Source: an uncultured Lachnospiraceae bacterium
GTDB lineage: Bacteria; Bacillota; Clostridia; Lachnospirales; Lachnospiraceae
DNA: 9,392 bases
NCBI GenBank assembly: GCA_902803155.1
Contig: CADCOU010000102.1
Coordinates: forward strand, 1 to 9,392
Direction: 5' to 3'
Shown: positions 1 to 6,152 of the stretch, piece by piece
How positions within the stretch are numbered: position 1 is the stretch's first letter
Layout of the letters: every line of letters begins with the position of its first letter
The notes under the pieces: generated by a model
Seen by the model: the letters and a program-made list of their open reading frames with translations, nothing else
The model's database searches: none
Told to the model about the DNA's origin: nothing
Made by a program: the position numbers and the translations under genes

Positions 1-74
1 AAAATGTCCAGCAGCAGAATCGACAGGACTATGATCACCAGGACAGAAACAACAGTCAGAACAATTTTCTTCAA
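1..74 (-). CDS. N-terminal fragment of an unidentified membrane-anchored protein (cut by left edge)
   Basis: Read leftward, a frame is open from about position 128 to the window edge. From a TTG at 74 it encodes a Lys-Lys pair followed by a long run of Val, Ile and Leu ending in Leu-Leu-Leu-Asp-Ile, which looks like an uncleaved signal anchor or signal peptide. The start is uncertain. TTG at 74 has a GGTGGG stretch about 5 nt upstream; GTG codons at 83, 86 and 110 are in the same frame, and the one at 110 sits only 4 nt after a GAGGG. Just 24 codons are visible, so no family can be assigned. The gene is divergent from the acetyltransferase at 241. A membrane or exported protein is an inference from the hydrophobic N-terminus only. 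Confidence 0.5.
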   Translation of the reverse strand, partial: MKKIVLTVVSVLVIIVLSILLLDI

Positions 75-121
75 TTTGCCCACCACTTCAGAAAAATCCG
101 CCGGATACACTTTTCCCTCAG

Positions 122-133
122 TATGATATCATA
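122..133. promoter_or_regulatory. 12-bp perfect palindrome in a divergent intergenic region, possible operator
   Basis: TATGATATCATA is a perfect 12-bp palindrome lying between two divergently oriented genes. Read leftward it begins with TATGAT, a five-of-six match to a sigma-A -10 box, placed so that transcription would start just before the left-edge gene. I do not see a convincing -35 box at the right distance. A second small inverted repeat, GGCTGT with ACAGCC and a 3-nt loop, lies at 145-159. Dyad symmetry over a -10 is the usual position for a repressor site, but no regulator gene is visible to pair with it. Confidence 0.3.
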
Positions 134-240
134 AAATCGGAACAGGCTGTATAACAGCCGGAAAAGGAAATCAAACCAGGGAAATCAACCAGGGCTGTAC
201 TTTGGAACAGTCTCAGGGATAAAGAAGAAAGGAATCCGAC

Positions 241-693
241 ATGGAAATACAGTATAAGAGACTGACATCAGATGAACTGGATACATTCATCCGGATGCGA
301 ATCCGGCAGCTTCGGGAGGAAGGCGCTACAGAGGATATCGACCTCAGGCCGGCCCTGGAGGATTACTATGACCGCCACATGGCCGACGGATCCTTTGTGT
401 CCTGGCTTGCTCTGGACGGCGATAAGATCGTCGGTACCAGCGGCATGTCATTCGTGGAAAAACCGCCTTACTTCGGCTGTCCGAGCGGAAAGATCGGTCT
501 TCTGTCGAGTATGTTCACGGATCCGGGCTACCGCCGTCTGGGGATAGCCAGAGAATTGCTCTCCCGGGTGGTTGAAGAGGCAAGGGAATACGGCTGCGGA
601 GCGGTACAGATCACCGCCTCGGACATGGGCGTGCTCCTGTATACGGATTTCGGATTTGTTAAAAACGGAAATTTCATGCAGTATAACCTGTGA
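241..693 (+). CDS. GNAT-family N-acetyltransferase
   Basis: A 150-residue protein of typical single-domain GNAT length. Family knowledge: GNAT enzymes transfer an acetyl group from acetyl-CoA to an amine on a small molecule, peptide or protein in the cytoplasm. Seen in the sequence: the acetyl-CoA-binding motif A, with a beta strand ending Met-Phe-Thr-Asp-Pro (91-95), then Gly-Tyr-Arg-Arg-Leu-Gly-Ile-Ala (96-103), which fits the R/Q-x-x-G-x-G/A pyrophosphate-binding signature, then a helix. Motif B follows, with a variable strand (AVQITAS, 121-127) and the late Leu-Tyr-x-x-x-Gly-Phe (133-139) common in the fold. The ATG is preceded by AAAGGA with a 7-nt spacer. The gene is monocistronic by appearance, 98 nt before the next start. 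I see no convincing sigma-A promoter upstream. The substrate cannot be predicted. Confidence 0.9.
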   Translation: MEIQYKRLTSDELDTFIRMRIRQLREEGATEDIDLRPALEDYYDRHMADGSFVSWLALDGDKIVGTSGMSFVEKPPYFGCPSGKIGLLSSMFTDPGYRRLGIARELLSRVVEEAREYGCGAVQITASDMGVLLYTDFGFVKNGNFMQYNL

Positions 694-739
694 TCCACTT
701 CCGCCGGAAACAATGCCAGCTAATATATGTGATATGTTT

Positions 740-768
740 TTGAGAAATCAGAGTATTTCATTCAGAAT
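740..768 (+). promoter_or_regulatory. Candidate sigma-A promoter for the hydrolase/phosphatase pair
   Basis: TTGAGA at 740-745 (five of six matches to TTGACA) is separated by exactly 17 nt from CAGAAT at 763-768 (four of six matches to TATAAT). It lies in the 98-nt gap before the metallo-hydrolase, about 23 nt upstream of its ATG, leaving room for a short leader and its ribosome binding site. Matches of this quality also occur by chance, so this is a candidate only. Confidence 0.35.
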
Positions 769-791
769 AAGTTTGTAGAAGGAAAAATCCC

Positions 792-1568
792 ATGTTCCGA
801 CTGAGAAAGCCGAATATCATACCGGTCAATGACCACATATGGCTGATGGATGACCATAAGGCGGCAACCTGCTGTCTTGTGGCCGGTCATGAAGCAGCCA
901 TGGTAATCGACACGTCCATAGGTGTCAGCAACATCCGTGAAACTGCCCGCTCCCTGACGGATCTTCCGCTGATCTGCGTCAATACACACGGACACAGGGA
1001 TCATATGGGCGGAAACTGGAGTTTTGACAGGGCATATATGAATCTGGCGGATCTTCCCCTCGCGGAGAGAACCATACATTCGTCTGAGATTGCAGAAGAA
1101 CTGAAGCAGAACGGTTTCCGATATCCGGCTTTCGAACACATCGAAGACGGCCATGTTTTCGACCTGGGCGGTCTGGAAATCGAAGTGATGTATTTTCCCG
1201 GACACACTGCCGGTGAGATCATACTTCTGGACCGTACGGACAGAGTTCTCTTTACCGGCGACGGTATCCTGGAGCACTTATGGCTCCAGATGCCAGAGTC
1301 GCTCTCAGTCCGGGCACAGATCAACAGCATGGAGAAACTGCTTCCCCTGCGCGATTCATTCGATACCATTCTGCACGGACACTGTCAGCAGCCCTTCGGG
1401 ATGGAACTGTATGATACGATGTTCGCGGCCCTCAGGGATCTGGAGGCCGGAAACACAGCGGACGATATCGATTATGAATGGCGTACGTTTGTCAGCAGGG
1501 CACATCCCTACCAGCCGAACGACCGAAGGATCGTATATAAAGAGCAGCCGGTTTGTGATACACTCTGA
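792..1568 (+). CDS. Metallo-beta-lactamase-fold hydrolase
   Basis: A 258-residue cytoplasmic protein with no signal peptide. The fold is marked by the full metal-ligand set: His66-Gly-His68-Arg-Asp70-His71 followed by Met-Gly-Gly; His138 in Phe-Pro-Gly-His-Thr-Ala-Gly-Glu; Asp157 in Phe-Thr-Gly-Asp-Gly; and a terminal His in Leu-His195-Gly-His197. Family knowledge: such proteins bind two Zn or Fe ions and hydrolyse esters, thioesters, lactams or phosphoesters. The Pro-Gly-His-Thr-x-Gly motif is shared with the glyoxalase II-like branch, but the substrate is not predictable. The start is supported by AGAAGGA 8 nt before the ATG. It lies 43 nt upstream of the SpoIIE-type phosphatase in the same direction with no terminator between, so the two are probably one transcript. 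All ligands are intact, so it should be active. Confidence 0.92.
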   Translation: MFRLRKPNIIPVNDHIWLMDDHKAATCCLVAGHEAAMVIDTSIGVSNIRETARSLTDLPLICVNTHGHRDHMGGNWSFDRAYMNLADLPLAERTIHSSEIAEELKQNGFRYPAFEHIEDGHVFDLGGLEIEVMYFPGHTAGEIILLDRTDRVLFTGDGILEHLWLQMPESLSVRAQINSMEKLLPLRDSFDTILHGHCQQPFGMELYDTMFAALRDLEAGNTADDIDYEWRTFVSRAHPYQPNDRRIVYKEQPVCDTL

Positions 1569-1611
1569 GAAGAAGCCGTTCGGCACCATATTCATCGGCA
1601 GAAGGGGAACT

Positions 1612-3408
1612 ATGAGAGGAGATACGATAAAAAGGGACGCCGTTCCTGTAAAAAAGAGCAGAAAGCTCCTGTTCCAGATCGGAATCCTCCTGGTTCCGCT
1701 CCTTTTTCTTATGCTCATGCTTGTTTCCCAGACAATGTACCGGAGTACTGTGGACGGATTCCTGCAGGGCCAGGATAATCTGATGGAGGATCGCCTGAAT
1801 TTACTGTTTGAGTACGGGCTGAGCAGTTTTGATGAGACGGAAGCATGGCTCTATGATTACTGGGAATCGCATCCGGATGTCTTTGATTCTCCTCTGACTG
1901 CGGAAGAGGAAGAAGCGCTGTTTGATTACTATGCGAAAACGGATGCAGAAAATATATGGGATCCGGAATTTGTCCGAAACATGCCTGAGGAGCTCCAGCA
2001 TTACAGTGCCAAGGAAAAAATGCATAATCTCCAGAATCTCCTCTTTCTTGACGGAGAAGAGCATGATTACGCAAAAGATCAGCAGAATCTGTACGATCTG
2101 TTCATCATGGATGTAAATGAACCTTATGAGGGGTTTCTGATAGCTTCCTACAGCAAACAGAACAACGCACTTACTCCCGGGGAAACCCTTGAATACTCTC
2201 TGTCTGCTCACCCTGCCCTCCGCTCGCTTCTCAGTAAGCCGTCGGATCGGATCGAATATGAGACATCGCACAACTTTCCGACACCGGGCTCCTATTATAT
2301 CGCCTTCCGGCCTATCCTCTACAATGGAGAAGTCCGGGCCGTAGCCGGTCTTGTCTACAATCTGGAAGGACTCCGGAAATCCATGTCCCGTATCCTCCGG
2401 AGCTCATTCCTGGTTGGCATCGGCGGACTTGTCATCTCGATTCTTCTCCTTCTTTTCCTGCTCTACAGAAAAGCAATCCTTCCTGTCAAAAAGATACAGG
2501 AGAGCATACAGACTTATATCCAGACCGGAGACAGCGCAGCTGTATCAGACGGCCTGAGCAGTGTCAGATCGCGGAATGAGATCGGTATCCTGTCCGAAGA
2601 TCTCTCGACTATGGTGCGTGCGATCGACCACTATACAGAGGAAAATGTCCATATGGCGGAAGAGCGGGAGAAGGTCGAAACAGAGCTCGCGCTGGCGGCC
2701 CGTATCCAGAACGCCATGCTTCCGAAAGATCCACCGGAACATGCGCTCTTTTCCCTGTCCGCTTTTATGACACCGGCAAAAGAGGTCGGTGGGGATTTTT
2801 ACGATTACTATTACCTGGATGAAGACCATCTGGTCCTCACGATCGCCGATGTTTCGGGAAAGGGGATTCCGGCTGCCCTGTTCATGATGATGTGCAAGAA
2901 CATGATCAAAAACTATGCCAAAGAAGGACTTCCCCCTTCGGAGATACTTGACCGGACCAACCGGAGCATCCTGGAAAACAGTCAGACCACCATGTTCCTG
3001 ACAGTCTGGATCGGTATCTATGAGATATCATCCGGGCATATTACCGCCGCCAACGCAGGGCATGAGTATCCGATGCTCCGCAGCTCCGACGGCAGTTTCA
3101 CGCTCTTCAAAGACAGGCACAGTATCGTTGCAGGCGGACTGGAGAATGCAGTTTTCCGCGAGTACGGCTTCGATCTGGAACCCGGCGGGACACTGTTCCT
3201 GTATACGGACGGTGCCGCCGAAGCGAGCAATTCGAAAGATGAATTCTTCGGAACAGAACGGATGCTCGCTGCGCTGAACCGTGAACCGGACAGTCCCCCG
3301 GAACAGCTGATCCGGAACATGAGATCCGCCATCGATCAGTTTGTCGGCGACATGCCGCAGTTTGACGATCTTACCATGCTGGCGATCCGGAGAACGCCCC
3401 CTGTCTGA
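1612..3408 (+). CDS. Membrane sensor protein phosphatase: Cache-like, HAMP and SpoIIE (PP2C-type) domains
   Basis: A 598-residue transmembrane PP2C-type Ser/Thr phosphatase of the RsbU/SpoIIE kind. Order: transmembrane helix 18-40; an acidic extracytoplasmic region of about 220 residues (41-263), whose end (YYIAFRPILYNGEVRAVAGL, 228-247) resembles a Cache sensor domain; transmembrane helix 264-285; HAMP linker about 286-345; helix Glu-Leu-Ala-Leu-Ala-Ala-Arg-Ile-Gln (358-366), typical before these catalytic domains; catalytic domain to the C-terminus. Metal-binding acids are present: Asp395 and Asp398 in Gly-Gly-Asp-Phe-Tyr-Asp, Asp413 in Ala-Asp-Val-Ser-Gly-Lys-Gly, Asp533 in Tyr-Thr-Asp-Gly, and Asp585-Asp586 near the end. 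Family members usually dephosphorylate an anti-anti-sigma (STAS) protein when the sensor is stimulated; no such partner is in this window. The frame is open from 1213, but that part overlaps the hydrolase in another frame. ATG 1612 is preceded by GAAGGGGA and directly precedes the first hydrophobic helix. Confidence 0.93.
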   Translation: MRGDTIKRDAVPVKKSRKLLFQIGILLVPLLFLMLMLVSQTMYRSTVDGFLQGQDNLMEDRLNLLFEYGLSSFDETEAWLYDYWESHPDVFDSPLTAEEEEALFDYYAKTDAENIWDPEFVRNMPEELQHYSAKEKMHNLQNLLFLDGEEHDYAKDQQNLYDLFIMDVNEPYEGFLIASYSKQNNALTPGETLEYSLSAHPALRSLLSKPSDRIEYETSHNFPTPGSYYIAFRPILYNGEVRAVAGLVYNLEGLRKSMSRILRSSFLVGIGGLVISILLLLFLLYRKAILPVKKIQESIQTYIQTGDSAAVSDGLSSVRSRNEIGILSEDLSTMVRAIDHYTEENVHMAEEREKVETELALAARIQNAMLPKDPPEHALFSLSAFMTPAKEVGGDFYDYYYLDEDHLVLTIADVSGKGIPAALFMMMCKNMIKNYAKEGLPPSEILDRTNRSILENSQTTMFLTVWIGIYEISSGHITAANAGHEYPMLRSSDGSFTLFKDRHSIVAGGLENAVFREYGFDLEPGGTLFLYTDGAAEASNSKDEFFGTERMLAALNREPDSPPEQLIRNMRSAIDQFVGDMPQFDDLTMLAIRRTPPV

Positions 3409-3480
3409 ACCGGTCATCCGTCTTCTGCAGCACCTGCCTGCTTGCATTTTCCGGCAGTTTGCAGTAAAGTATTGTTCAGG

Positions 3481-3536
3481 AAAAGATGCCGCGGTGCAGA
3501 TCAGAACTACCTGATTTGCACCGCGGCATCTTTTTT
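3481..3536 (+). terminator. Strong intrinsic terminator after the phosphatase gene
   Basis: GATGCCGCGGTGCA (3485-3498) pairs perfectly over 14 bp with TGCACCGCGGCATC (3517-3530). The stem then continues inward through a G-U pair and ATCAG/CTGAT (3500-3504 with 3511-3515), about 20 bp in all with a 6-nt loop. TTTTTT follows at 3531-3536, and AAAA at 3481-3484 can pair with part of it. It lies 72 nt after the phosphatase stop codon and only 34 nt before the next start codon. Confidence 0.93.
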
Positions 3537-3570
3537 ATTCTTTTACTGCCGGATAAGAAGGTGATGACTG

Positions 3571-4449
3571 ATGAATACGAACAACATGAATCTTAGAAAA
3601 CTGATCAGGGATGTACTGTTCATGGCCATAGGAGCGACGCTAACCGCTGTCGCCACCAAGTATGTCTATGACCCCGCCGGCCTGGTGACAGGCGGCGTTT
3701 CGGGACTGTCCATCATCACGCGGTCTGTCGCCGCCAGATATTTCGGACGCGAGTTCCCGTTGTGGCTGAGCAGCCTCGTCTTCAACATCCCTGTCTTCCT
3801 GTATGCCATGAAGATGCTTGGATTCCGGCATATACTGCGAACCGGTTTTGTCTGGCTCCTCATGACGGCAGAACTGTTCTTCCTGCCCGAGATTACGTAT
3901 ATTCCCGACAATCTGCTGCTCGTTGCAATCTACGGCAGCATCCTGATGGGAGTGGGTTCCGGTCTCCTCCTTGCCGCACGTTCCACATCCGGCGGATCTG
4001 ACATGCTGGGGGAGTCCCTGCACTGCCATCTCCGCAGTGTCAGTGTCGGAAGGCTGATTCAGATCATCGACGGCATCATCGTAGCCGCAGGACTGCTTAC
4101 CTTCGGTATAGAGCATACACTGTACGCGATGATATCCGTCTATATCATGGGCAAGGTTCTTGACCTTGTGCTCAATCAGGGTAAGACGGCAAAGATGGCG
4201 ACCATCATATCAGATGCGCCTGGTCCGATCGCCGCTGAGATCATGGCCACCCTGGACCGCGGCGTTACCGCGCTTCACGGAAACGGGATGTACACCGGCG
4301 ATGATAAACGTGTCCTACTGTGCGTATGCTCCAACAAGGATCTCGTCTCAGTCAAGGATATCGTGAAAAAACATGATCCCAGGGCATTCTTTGTCGTGGG
4401 TGATGTCACCGAAGCAATGGGGGAAGGATTCTGGGAGGAATGGGACTGA
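3571..4449 (+). CDS. YitT-family membrane protein with C-terminal DUF2179 domain
   Basis: A 292-residue protein, the usual length for the YitT family of Bacillota integral membrane proteins, whose transport substrate or role is not settled. The N-terminal half is a membrane domain (older name DUF161) with about five to six hydrophobic segments near 12-30, 62-82, 90-106, 113-135, 163-178 and 182-202. It carries the family's glycine-rich stretches: Gly-Gly-Val-Ser-Gly-Leu-Ser (41-47) and Ala-Ala-Arg-Ser-Thr-Ser-Gly-Gly-Ser-Asp (135-144). The C-terminal cytoplasmic domain (about 222-280) matches DUF2179, with Arg-Gly-Val-Thr-x-Leu-x-Gly-x-Gly-Met-Tyr-Thr-Gly and a closing Gly-Asp-Val-x-Glu-x-x-Gly-x-Gly-Phe. 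The start has an excellent ribosome binding site, AAGGTGA, 6 nt upstream. I find no good promoter in the 34 nt after the preceding terminator. The 3' end converges on the lipoprotein gene with 5 nt between stops. Confidence 0.93.
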   Translation: MNTNNMNLRKLIRDVLFMAIGATLTAVATKYVYDPAGLVTGGVSGLSIITRSVAARYFGREFPLWLSSLVFNIPVFLYAMKMLGFRHILRTGFVWLLMTAELFFLPEITYIPDNLLLVAIYGSILMGVGSGLLLAARSTSGGSDMLGESLHCHLRSVSVGRLIQIIDGIIVAAGLLTFGIEHTLYAMISVYIMGKVLDLVLNQGKTAKMATIISDAPGPIAAEIMATLDRGVTALHGNGMYTGDDKRVLLCVCSNKDLVSVKDIVKKHDPRAFFVVGDVTEAMGEGFWEEWD

Positions 4450-4472
4450 GTCCGTTATTCTGACTCGTCCCA
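4441..4472. terminator. Possible hairpin across convergent stop codons
   Basis: TGGGACTGAGTC (4441-4452) can pair with GACTCGTCCCA (4462-4472), giving 11 bp with one bulged T at 4447 and a 9-nt loop. It covers the last codons of the YitT gene and of the opposing lipoprotein gene, the only place a shared terminator could fit. The following rightward sequence is pyrimidine-rich (GTCTTCTTCTCC) rather than a true T-run, and the leftward side has no T-run, so termination is doubtful. Confidence 0.3.
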
Positions 4473-5225
4473 GTCTTCTTCTCCATCTTCCGCCATATCT
4501 GCATCATAGACGGCATCATCTTCCTCTTCATCTTCCGTATTATCTTCACCGAGATCACGGTAATAGATGCCGTTCATCGGAGACCGATCCCCGTCTTCTC
4601 CCTCCACTGAGACGATCAGAATGTTTTCTGCCTGGTCAAATGTGATGGTATAGTCGTCGTCTCCATGGTATACTGCGGTATTTCCGTCAACCGCCGCAGT
4701 ACCGTCGATCCCGGATCCTCTGAACACAAAGGTTAACTGATTATCGTCCTCAAGCGTGATCCAGACTGTTTCGGTTCCGTCGCTCTTTACGTATTTGCCT
4801 GTAAACTCTTCCGTACCGTCTTCCCATGCGTCAGGTTCCGGGTTTTCCTGTTTCCCTGCTTCGGGTGAAGCAGAAGTCTGTGCCGTTGCGGCAGGAGCAG
4901 TCTGCTGAGCGGTCTGCGGAGTCTGAGTGGTTGTTCCGGGCACATTCTGTACGTTCTGCGCCGCCCCCGGCTGCGCGGCAGTTTCCTGCTGGACGCTGGC
5001 TGCGGTCTGAGGCGCTGCGGCAGCCTGCGTTTCGGACTGCGCCGTATTCTGTGCGCCTGCTCCTGCGACGACATTTCCGGATGAATTCGTTCCTGTATTC
5101 CCTGTACCGGCGGCGGCATTCTGTGTGCTGCTGTCTGACCTGGAGCAGCCGATCAGCAGTCCGGCAGAAAGCGTCAGCGCTGCTGCCGTCGCCATGTATT
5201 TCCTCATCTGACAGGTATTTCTCAT
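4455..5225 (-). CDS. Secreted lipoprotein with low-complexity linker, beta-rich domain and acidic tail
   Basis: A 256-residue lipoprotein. A positively charged N-terminus and hydrophobic core lead to the lipobox Leu-Ile-Gly-Cys, with Cys27 the likely lipidated residue after signal peptidase II cleavage, so it should sit on the outer face of the membrane. Residues 28-130 are a low-complexity Ala/Gln/Thr/Asn/Ser/Pro linker without cysteine, probably spanning the cell wall. Residues about 139-222 alternate polar and hydrophobic residues (VWITLEDDNQLTFVFRG, 154-170; TAVYHGDDDYTITFD, 183-197) as in a small beta-barrel, loosely like lipocalin-type domains of clostridial lipoproteins. The tail (227-256) is almost all Glu and Asp. 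The start has GGGAGGT 9 nt upstream. It lies 64 nt downstream of the transposase-like gene on the same strand and is probably co-transcribed. Function unknown; the acidic tail could bind cations or wall material, which is speculation. Confidence 0.88.
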   Translation of the reverse strand: MRNTCQMRKYMATAAALTLSAGLLIGCSRSDSSTQNAAAGTGNTGTNSSGNVVAGAGAQNTAQSETQAAAAPQTAASVQQETAAQPGAAQNVQNVPGTTTQTPQTAQQTAPAATAQTSASPEAGKQENPEPDAWEDGTEEFTGKYVKSDGTETVWITLEDDNQLTFVFRGSGIDGTAAVDGNTAVYHGDDDYTITFDQAENILIVSVEGEDGDRSPMNGIYYRDLGEDNTEDEEEDDAVYDADMAEDGEEDWDESE

Positions 5226-5289
5226 AATTGAATTACCTCCCTGTATCTTTTACCTGATATGCAGGATCATGATACCATGGAGGTATGAA
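5226..5289 (-). other. Short spacer between the transposase-like and lipoprotein genes
   Basis: These 64 nt hold the lipoprotein's ribosome binding site (GGGAGGT, leftward) and two weak inverted repeats: CCTG/CAGG around ATATG, and ATACC/GGTAT around ATGGA (5272-5286). Neither is followed by a T-run on either strand, and I see no clear promoter. This favours transcription running through from the upstream gene, though a promoter inside that gene cannot be excluded. Confidence 0.4.
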
Positions 5290-5970
5290 TTATGCGCCAA
5301 AAGTTTCATTAAGATTTTCTTCCGAAATTCCTTGTGGTACATATTCCCTTGTCCAGTCAAGTGGCTGGAGCCTGCCGTTCCTTATACAGTCCGGCATCGG
5401 ATTATGCATACATTCCGCCCGGCGGTGGTATTCCAGCAGACTTCGCCCGGCCTGTGTGTCCCGCCGCTGCAGTACGCGCATTACCGCTTCCGCGTCCACC
5501 ATCGGCCAGCAGTAGCGTCCCCGGTAGCTGCTGAAACTTGTCCACCAGTAATCTCCTGCTGAGAGGGCATATCCTTCCGAAGACGGGGTCAGATGAATAT
5601 ACCTCAGCACATCGATCGCATCACGCTCCCCTTCGATCCGGATGATGCATGCTCTGACAGATGTTCCGGGCGGCATCACATCATACTCGCCAATCTGTTC
5701 CGTCCTGCTGATATATCGTTCCAGCAGAGTCGCCAGCATGTGACGGATGGTTGAACCTTTTACTCTCAGTCCGCCTGCAAGCAGCCGTACTCTGTCATTC
5801 AGAATACAGAATGCATACAGCTCAAAGTCAAACAGTTTCCTGACCCCCTCGAGCGCAGTCAGAAGAATGCGTTTATCCCACTCATTTGCAAATACTTCCG
5901 ATGAGACCAGCATCTCTGCATAATAGATCTCTTTTGCCCCTTTCCCGGGCAGTTTCCTTATTTCATTCAA
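5290..5970 (-). CDS. Y1/REP-associated transposase-like protein lacking the HUH histidines
   Basis: A 226-residue protein recognisable as a relative of Y1 (IS200-like) transposases of the REP-associated group. Family members read roughly A-Y-C-L-M-P-N-H-x-H-L-L at the metal-binding HUH motif; here the same position is Ala53-Phe-Cys-Ile-Leu-Asn-Asp-Arg60-Val-Arg62-Leu-Leu64, so both histidines are arginine. Other landmarks remain: a helix with Leu-Leu-Glu-Arg-Tyr86, a strand SVRACIIRIEG (104-114), then Leu-Arg-Tyr-Ile-His-Leu-Thr-Pro (122-129), matching the family's R-Y-I-H-L-N-P, and Gly-Asp-Tyr-Trp-Trp-Thr-Ser-Phe-Ser-Ser-Tyr (139-149), matching D-Y-x-W-S-S-Y. The frame is intact, arguing against simple decay. 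Without HUH it should not nick DNA; binding of structured DNA or RNA is possible but inferred. The start is TTG at 5970, preceded by AGGAGGGAG with 6-9 nt spacing; the nearby ATG at 5966 is out of frame and stops after two codons. No flanking insertion-sequence ends are visible. Confidence 0.82.
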   Translation of the reverse strand: MNEIRKLPGKGAKEIYYAEMLVSSEVFANEWDKRILLTALEGVRKLFDFELYAFCILNDRVRLLAGGLRVKGSTIRHMLATLLERYISRTEQIGEYDVMPPGTSVRACIIRIEGERDAIDVLRYIHLTPSSEGYALSAGDYWWTSFSSYRGRYCWPMVDAEAVMRVLQRRDTQAGRSLLEYHRRAECMHNPMPDCIRNGRLQPLDWTREYVPQGISEENLNETFGA

Positions 5971-5985
5971 TTTATTCTCCCTCCT

Positions 5986-6152
5986 GATTTACTGTTTCTG
6001 TCCTGTCAGATCTGGAATTTCCGCATGCCGACGCTCCCCGCAGACATGCTGCAAGACATATCGTATCATCCATGCAGGCACAGGTAAACTATGTAAATGC
6101 ACAATATTACGATGCTTTTTTAGTGAATTTGGAGATGTGAGATACAGTATCA
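5986..6152 (-). other. Gene-free upstream region of the transposase-like gene
   Basis: Between the terminator hairpin and the transposase-like gene's ribosome binding site are about 167 nt with no convincing gene. A leftward promoter is expected here. The best pair I find is TTTACC (6088-6083) and TACGAT (6065-6060) with 17 nt between, each matching four of six consensus positions, which is weak. An odd-length inverted repeat, GATAC-A-GTATC, lies at 6141-6151 beside the terminator. Open frames crossing this stretch on either strand lack good ribosome binding sites and family resemblance. Confidence 0.35.

Noticed and set aside
762..1277. 171-residue leftward open frame
   Set aside because: It is opposite the metallo-hydrolase, whose metal-ligand motifs settle the coding strand.
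1213..1611. 133-residue N-terminal extension of the phosphatase reading frame
   Set aside because: It overlaps most of the metallo-hydrolase C-terminal half in another frame, lacks domain character, and ATG 1612 has a good ribosome binding site directly before the membrane helix.
4826..5227. 133-residue rightward open frame
   Set aside because: It is the complement of the lipoprotein's Ala/Gln-rich linker and signal peptide, which have a lipobox and strong ribosome binding site on the other strand.
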